Shown here: piece by piece, positions 5,111-5,215 of the stretch
How positions within the stretch are numbered: position 1 is the stretch's first letter
How the letters are laid out: each line of letters starts with the position of its first letter
DNA from: an uncultured Prevotella sp.
GTDB taxonomy: Bacteria; Bacteroidota; Bacteroidia; Bacteroidales; Bacteroidaceae
Reading direction: 5' to 3'
Assembly: GCA_900554835.1 (NCBI GenBank)
Contig: USJD01000233.1
Span: 1-5,215, forward strand
Length of the DNA stretch: 5,215 nt
Translations under genes and position numbers: made by a program
The notes under the pieces: generated by a model
What the model was told of the DNA's origin: nothing
Seen by the model: the letters and a program-made list of their open reading frames with translations, nothing else
Database searches by the model: none

Positions 5111-5215
5111 TGTCTTGTCCTAGAAAAAGTTGACACAGTATAAATCAACTTAAAAATAATAAATATGGACAAAGACAAAATGGATTTAGCGTTGAGCATA
5201 GCTCGCAGTTATTAT
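5111..5215 (+). mobile_element. Probable left end of an insertion sequence (partial)
   Basis: Starting at 5111, TGTCTTGTCCTAGAAAAAGT followed by TGACAC resembles the terminal inverted repeats of IS3-like elements (a TGT end and a run ending near AAAAAGTTGAC). A reading frame opens 54 bases further in, a common distance between an IS left end and its first orf. A 7-base inverted repeat, AAGTTGA/TCAACTT (5127-5133 and 5145-5151), lies between the end and the frame. The right end and any target duplication are outside the window, so neither the family nor the exact boundary can be confirmed. Confidence 0.5.
5165..5215 (+). CDS. 5' end of an unidentified gene, possibly a transposase (partial)
   Basis: ATG 5165 opens a frame that runs off the window after 17 codons: MDKDKMDLALSIARSYY. 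It is preceded by an A-rich leader (TTAAAAATAATAAAT), typical of Bacteroidetes translation starts. Its place just inside an insertion-sequence-like end suggests a transposase orf, but the visible residues are too few to recognise a family. No promoter of the TTTG/TAnnTTTG type is seen directly upstream. Confidence 0.5.
   Translation, partial: MDKDKMDLALSIARSYY

Overview
The window looks like a piece of accessory chromosome from a gut Bacteroidales organism, most likely Prevotella/Segatella (inferred, not proven). Three things point there. Several genes are preceded by the Bacteroidetes-type promoter: a TTTG box, 19-21 bases, then TAnnTTTG. Their leaders are A-rich and lack a Shine-Dalgarno sequence. 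The families present are also typical of gut Bacteroidales: the AAA-ATPase-like/PD-(D/E)XK protein, DUF1016/YhcG, an MNT/HEPN pair and a small single-domain LytTR protein.

Layout. At 56-596 (minus) is a broken DUF1016/YhcG-type nuclease gene. It has lost its N-terminus and the middle of its nuclease domain, and its C-terminal end continues in another frame. At 689-1975 (minus) is an intact sodium:dicarboxylate/amino-acid symporter family transporter whose substrate-site residues suggest a neutral amino acid such as serine/threonine. A 165-base divergent promoter region separates it from an intact AAA-ATPase-like protein with a C-terminal PD-(D/E)XK nuclease domain at 2141-3727 (plus). The region 3728-4337 has no credible gene but holds three kinds of small repeat: a four-copy, about 22-bp-period palindromic array at 3921-4007, a hairpin at 4182-4201, and a three-copy 11-bp repeat at 4233-4265. 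At 4367-4666 (plus) is an intact minimal nucleotidyltransferase of the MntA antitoxin type. Overlapping its end are the first codons of a HEPN-like (HepT) partner, cut off after about 15 residues. A LytTR DNA-binding gene runs toward it on the minus strand from 4936 and is also cut off at about 4695-4705, so two convergent genes were joined tail to tail by one deletion or rearrangement. At the right edge a probable insertion-sequence end (from about 5111) leads into the first 17 codons of a reading frame at 5165, possibly a transposase.

Taken together, one transporter with a housekeeping-type role is embedded in a patch of defence, toxin-antitoxin and mobile-element genes, several of them decayed. 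No clearly new multi-gene system is visible. The most informative points are the stranded antitoxin next to its truncated toxin partner, the palindromic repeat array and the nuclease-core deletion in the DUF1016 gene. Family assignments come from recognising motifs by eye; no database search was possible.
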